NCBI RefSeq assembly: GCF_028554725.1 | Contig: NC_071669.1 | Span: forward strand, 48,315,501-48,379,500 | Source of the DNA: Zeugodacus cucurbitae | Taxonomy: Eukaryota > Arthropoda > Insecta > Diptera > Tephritidae | Reading direction: 5' to 3' | DNA length: 64,000 nt | Shown: positions 59,481 through 64,000 of the stretch, in pieces | Numbering within the stretch: the stretch's first letter is position 1 | Layout: each line of letters begins with the position of its first letter | Notes under the pieces: model-generated | Told to the model about the DNA's origin: nothing | The model's database searches: none | Seen by the model: only the letters and a program-made list of their open reading frames with translations | Position numbers and translations under genes: made by a program

Positions 59481-61190
59481 AGAAAGCTCAGTCTCTTAAG
59501 CTTTTTCCTAAAAGCTCTTTTTTTTTACTTTTGATGCTTAAACGTAATAGTTAATTATAATTCTATAGTTAATGGAACCAAACTGAATATATTTATTACT
59601 TTTAATCCCACACATTACAAACCGTTGCTTCAAAGAACCCAACAGCTACAACAATTTCCCTTCAAATACTATTTCCTATAGCTTACAGCATCGACCACTA
59701 CTCGCCCAACACCTTACTTTGGTATGCAGCAAGCCACATAATAAAAATGTCAATTAACATGCCATATAAAATGCATAAAATACAACAACAACATACAAGT
59801 GGGAACAAGTCCCCCACGCCTTGGCGAAATGAGCCAAACATTCACATTTTATTGACAGTGAAAAAAACAACATAAAGCTTGTCAGGCATACTCAGCAGAT
59901 TAGCTAAGAGAATAAGAATGCAAAATGTTACATAAAAAGAATGGAAAAACGAATGAAATCGCAGATAAAATGCATTGAGTAGTGAGCGAGTGGTGATCAT
60001 TGAATGTTTAGCTACAATGTTGCGGCACACCGCTGCATGTACAGCGCATGCAACACTTGTGGTACGAAGAAATCGCGATTGCGAGATTAGTGCGCCAAGT
60101 GTCTTTAAACTTGATTTTCATGCAAATCACTTCAATTAATTTGCATAATTTATTGTTACGGTAAATTTGCATACTTATACTTGTATACATCAAGAGACAA
60201 GTCAACTACTCACTTGAGCATAGGTTTGAGGTTTAACCATTTGATAGAAACTAAATGACGCCAACGAGGTAGTCAGCGGGTTGCCACTTTTGGCATTATA
60301 ATGCGGATGAAACGCAATAGATAAACTCGGGCAGTGACGTTGGCGTTTAGCTCAAGTGAACAACAGCAGCAACAAAAGCGAACAAATGCGTCAGAGCGCA
60401 TGCCGCCAAGCGTCAAGGGGTTGAGTGTATTTTTCGGATTTGATGAAAGAAATTCATCTGAATAGCAAAGCGGCGAAAAAATTTAAATTTTCAAAAATAT
60501 ATTTTAAAAAATTTAAAAATAAACATCAAGCGCCAATTTAATTTATCAAATGTTGTAATGGCCAAGTCGCAAAGGCATTACTCAATACCATTTGATGCTC
60601 TTGCCACTCTTCTCGTGTCGTTAATTCTCCTTAATAACGCATACAACACAATATTCGTTGTTTTCATATATTTATTTACATTATATTCTTTCAATTCAAA
60701 TGCGCAAGCCAAAGAATTGCGAATGTTACGAGCAAAATAAACGAACAAACGAATGAACGAAGCGTCAAGCGCGCCCAACGAGGCGTATGAGCAACCGTGA
60801 CCATGACATTCACATGCCGATAGATAGCACAGTCGGCTGATCACAATGCAACAAGAGGGCCAGTAGGAAATGTTAGAATTATTTAACTGTAATTGTTATA
60901 ATTTTTGAAATTTAATTTAATTGGAGATAACAGTAGAAATATTATTAATGGATAGGGAAAACGGAAATATGTATTCTAAACATCATAAATGAATATACTT
61001 TTTAAAAGAAAAATATATGTAAGCGGATTTATATGAATTTATTGATAAAATTCGACGCATTTTTTAAATGTTTTGAAAATGATGATACAAAACCGCAAAA
61101 AAAATTAAACATATTTTTACCAACTCTTTGGCCCTGTATAGATACCCACATAGATGATAATAGATAATAATAGACGAAATTTTATATTTA
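59481..61190. other. Mixed intergenic DNA with a modestly GC-richer block (59.6-60.85 kb)
   Basis: CAA/CAG patches near 59,785 and 60,361-60,375. Short ORFs such as 60558-60740 and its antisense partner have no recognisable content. Confidence 0.35.
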
Positions 61191-61382
61191 TATACAGTGT
61201 ACTCTCGAAAAGTAAATCGATTGGTATTTTGGGTAATTTACTTTTTCGAATAATTTACTTTTCCAAATATATACATAAATTATCTGTTTTTATAATATTA
61301 AATGCATTTTTAAACTTAAAAAATTCATTCATTTATTTGCTTCAATAAAACATATGGATTTACATTAAAAACATATTTACAT

Positions 61383-61643
61383 TTACATACATACATATGT
61401 ATTTACTATAAAGAGAAAAAATCTTGAATATTCTTTTGTTTTTTTATCTTTTGCAATATATTTTCTGACCATTTCTGTACGACAATTCAAAAAGTCTGAC
61501 ACCTGATTTGCATCGTTTTCATTTTTAAACCAGTGGATCAAGTAGGAGAGTTTATTTACTAAAAAGACGCGATAAACAAGAGAGTTAGTGTTTTTGCAAC
61601 AACGTAAAAAACGCTGCTTGCTTCGTTTCGAATTTTTTATCAC
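61383..61643 (-). pseudogene. Possible pogo/Tigger transposase N-terminal (HTH) remnant
   Basis: An 86-residue minus-strand ORF with VNKLSYLIHWFKNENDANQV and SDFLNCRTEMVRKYIAKDKK. The spacing and the S/T-x-V-R-x-(Y/W)-I-x-x-K-x-K end resemble psq/CENP-B-type helix-turn-helix domains of pogo-group transposases. It lies inside the inverted repeats. The DDE domain is absent. Assignment is tentative. Confidence 0.4.
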
Positions 61644-61702
61644 ACTCTCTGAAAAGTAAATTAAAAAATTTATTTTTTTGAGGTGCTTGTGTAATCTTAA
61701 AG

Positions 61703-62306
61703 GTGATTAACTTTTCCGCGATTACACAAGTTTACAAATTCAGGTCAACCTTTGGGTCTGAGCAGATAAGAACGATTCTTAACTATATTTTATATTCTGA
61801 ATTCGAATATGCATTTAGTTTCTTAAGATTGATTCTAGTTTGCAAAACAAAGCTGTATAAGTGGTCATTGAGAGAACGTGAGTACTTTTCCTTTTCAATG
61901 CCAGCGCTCTCGAGAGAACCTAAAAACCATGTAGATGATTGCTACTTTTGTTTGATGAAAATTAAGGGCATCTTTTCAAAATATCGCTCACCACTTTCTT
62001 GGTAATCACAAATCCCCTAATTTTAAGGAAATTATTGGCGATATGTTGCAAAATTATCGAAAGATTAGAGCTAGAATGTCTCTAAAGATCCATTTTCTGC
62101 ATTCCCATCTCGATTTTTTTCCCGAAAACTTGGGTGATACAAGCGACGAACAAGGAGAACGGCAACACCAAGATCTAGCCAACATTGAAAGAAGATACCA
62201 AGGATTTTGGGATAAGGGCATGATGGGCGACTACTGTTGGACTCTAATACGTGAAACAGATACTAAACAATACAAAAGGCAAAGTTCCACCAATCTTCAT
62301 TTCTGA
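61703..62306 (+). pseudogene. Broken copy of a conserved insect protein family (DCYFC / HSHLDFFPENLG type)
   Basis: Two plus-strand pieces. 61,800-62,005 encodes LYKWSLREREYFSFSMPALS followed by REPKNHVDDCYFCLMKIKGI. 62,043-62,306 encodes MSLKIHFLHSHLDFFPENLG, then TSDEQGERQHQDLANIERRY and WDKGMMGDYCWTLIRE up to a stop. From memory these motifs mark a widespread family of uncharacterised arthropod proteins in which the DCYFC segment is followed, after a long middle part, by HSHLDFFPENLG...DYCWTL at the C-terminus. Here the middle is missing and frames are broken, while the C-terminus and stop look intact. The function of the family is unknown to me. Confidence 0.65.
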
Positions 62307-62530
62307 TATGTTACTTTTAAGTTAATAAAATGAATATTATTTGACAAAAATCATAAAAAATTAAATTCTTGATTATTTCAAAAACTAGAATCAATCTTAA
62401 AAAACGAAATGAAGATTCGGATTCAGTGTCATCAATTGTCATAGAAACCACTTTTGGTTGCCCAGATCGAAAACCGTGTATACTTGTGTTATTTACTTTC
62501 TGAGAATTTACTTTTCGAGAGTATACTGTA

Positions 62531-64000
62531 TTTCAAGAATTTTCAAAGATTTCGTTATACAACGATTTCATACGAATCTTGAGATCGTAAAGTTTTTTTT
62601 TCAATTTATCAAAATTTTTGAAAAAAAAAGATTTTTTTTGTTAATTATTTGTAAAAAAAAGTGCTTAACAATTTTTTTGTTGCAAATATTTTTGAAATTC
62701 TTGTTTTAAATATTTAAAATAAATTTGATTTAAATTATATTTAGATTTTGAATTTATTAAAAAGAAAAATAAAAAATATATAGATAGGAATATTAAATAT
62801 ATGAAAAAAATAATATAGAAAATTTAATTTAAAAAATTTTAAATTTTAACCCGGTACTGCCCAGAAGTTTTTATGTTTCAAATTTGTCTGAAATGAAATA
62901 CACCTGTATATTTTGACCGCCTGAACACGAAAGCGAAGTCTGTTTTACGATTCATTATATTCAATATATAACCTTTCCGTAAAATGCGAAAAATCAGCGT
63001 AGTTTGTTGTTTTATAATGTAATTTTCAAGTTATTTATGAAAATATAGGGACACATTTTGCGTTACCATATGGTAATCGTGGGTTGATTCGGGTTAAATC
63101 GATAATTAATATGAGTTTGATAAGTCATATTAAAGCAAATATTTTTTTAGTTTTAGCATTTGATTCAAATAATTTCTCAGCTGTTTCTTTATAAATATAA
63201 TTTTTTAACCACAGTCAATGCTTAGAAGTGCAGAAAATCTGTCTAACTTTTTTTTGTACTTATTTTTTCAATGAACAAACTTCTTTAAATTAATTTATCA
63301 TTCTCAAAAATCAGAAAAAATATGTTTTCCCATTGCATTTCCTACTGGTCCACGCTCTCCTCATGCACACTCACAAATCTAGCGTTGACGTAGGTTGTGA
63401 TTTTTTTTCAAAATCTTGTGAATGCAATTTGTATTATTTTTATAGCTTCTTATTTTGGCATACAGTAAATAACAACAAAGAATGAGCGTTTTTCATATAT
63501 TTTACATGCTGAAATTAAACAATAGACGCTGTTTCACAAGATAATACGGTATTATATATATTTAGTAGCATGAACGTAACAGTTTAGTCGCATTATGACA
63601 GGTTTACATTGAAAAAAATATTTCTAGTGAATTTGTATACTTTTATTATTACTAGGGGGACTACTATGAGACATTTGAATGAATTTTGAGAAGAAAATTA
63701 TCAGAAAATTTTAATTCAAATTATATTTGATGAATTCTCTAAATTTAATTTAAATATATATAATTATATATAATAAATACATATAAAATAAGGGAGAGGC
63801 TGGATATAATTAGTCCTATTAAGTACTATATATATGTATACATAATTTCCTTGAACGCCTGTTGGAGCGTAGAGCCAAAGTAAGATATATGTAAAACATC
63901 CTAATATAAATCATTGTATTCCACAGCTAGGTGTCGCTAATAGCAGAGTATTGATAATTCAGCAGAAATTTAGCAAAAAAGCCTGTAAAAGTGAGTATCT
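62531..64000. other. AT-rich intergenic DNA
   Basis: Low-complexity A/T text at 62.58-62.85 kb; no supported gene to the window's end. Confidence 0.4.

Larger units (their letters stand above)
61195..62528. mobile_element. pogo/Tigger-like element with captured or unrelated coding remnant
   Basis: Flanked by TA (61193-61194, 62529-62530). Ends are inverted repeats: CAGTGTACTCTCGAAAAGTA at left and, on the opposite strand, CAGTATACTCTCGAAAAGTA at right, continuing to AAAT. The CAGT-x-x-ACTCTCG start and TA duplication fit the pogo/Tigger group (family knowledge). Interior: a minus-strand HTH-like remnant at 61,405-61,640 and a plus-strand conserved-protein remnant at 61,703-62,306. A third repeat-like ACTCTCTGAAAAGTAAATT at about 61,645 suggests an internal rearrangement or nesting. 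Confidence 0.75.

Overview
This is nuclear DNA from a higher dipteran fly, most likely a true fruit fly (Tephritidae, Bactrocera/Zeugodacus type). The evidence is one intron-containing gene whose protein reads as an insect SLC36 amino-acid transporter, long AT-rich intergenic DNA with fly-style TATG/TG and CAA microsatellites, and transposon relics whose text I recognise from tephritid genomes. The species call is inference. I see no bacterial-type operons, CRISPR arrays, rRNA or convincing tRNA genes.

Only one host gene is well supported. It is a proton-coupled amino-acid transporter (PAT/SLC36) on the minus strand, from a 5' exon at about 57.1-57.5 kb to a stop at 45,561. Six exons join in consistent phase: 57145-57252 (frame open further upstream), 52440-52522, 51988-52131 (or up to 52200), 46974-47786, 46749-46908 and 45561-45842. 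The 11 membrane spans lie in the last three exons. The N-terminus varies: it is Ser/Arg/Gly-rich, and at least two alternative starts (52196 and possibly 49839) are phase-compatible.

The left two thirds (1-42 kb) is gene-poor and mosaic. Blocks of GC-richer, CAA/CAG/GCGC-rich, apparently single-copy DNA (about 2.0-3.7, 8.1-9.3, 12.0-14.4, 17.3-18.5, 21.3-24.1, 25.7-26.9, 29.7-31.5, 34.5-35.7 and 38.5-40.1 kb) alternate with AT-rich blocks holding dead transposable elements. The relics are: Tc1-like (0.5-0.95 kb); a hairpin-ended 'gggcgtggc' repeat in three copies (1.0, 16.3, 36.1 kb); a Helitron-like repeat in two copies (4.5 and 31.9 kb), one split by a TTAA-inserted MITE; two further members of that MITE family; two kinds of old mariner (15.2, 24.5 kb) and two copies of a third, internally deleted mariner (19.5, 40.65 kb); RTE-like LINE pieces (11.3, 20.1, 37.2, 40.3 kb); and a Jockey-like LINE tail (33.0 kb). 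The GC-richer blocks hold no convincing coding sequence and may be regulatory or unannotated noncoding transcription.

The right end (58-64 kb) is upstream of the transporter. It holds a tandem repeat of about 120 bp (58.88-59.48 kb), another GC-richer block, and a 1.33 kb pogo/Tigger-like element (61,195-62,528) that contains remnants of a conserved insect protein-coding sequence unrelated to transposase.

I did not find a clearly new biological system. The best leads are the pogo-like element carrying a non-transposase gene fragment, the dead-transposase mariner subfamily with one intact ORF, the nested insertion with its empty-site relative in the same window, and the unusual 5' structure of the transporter gene.
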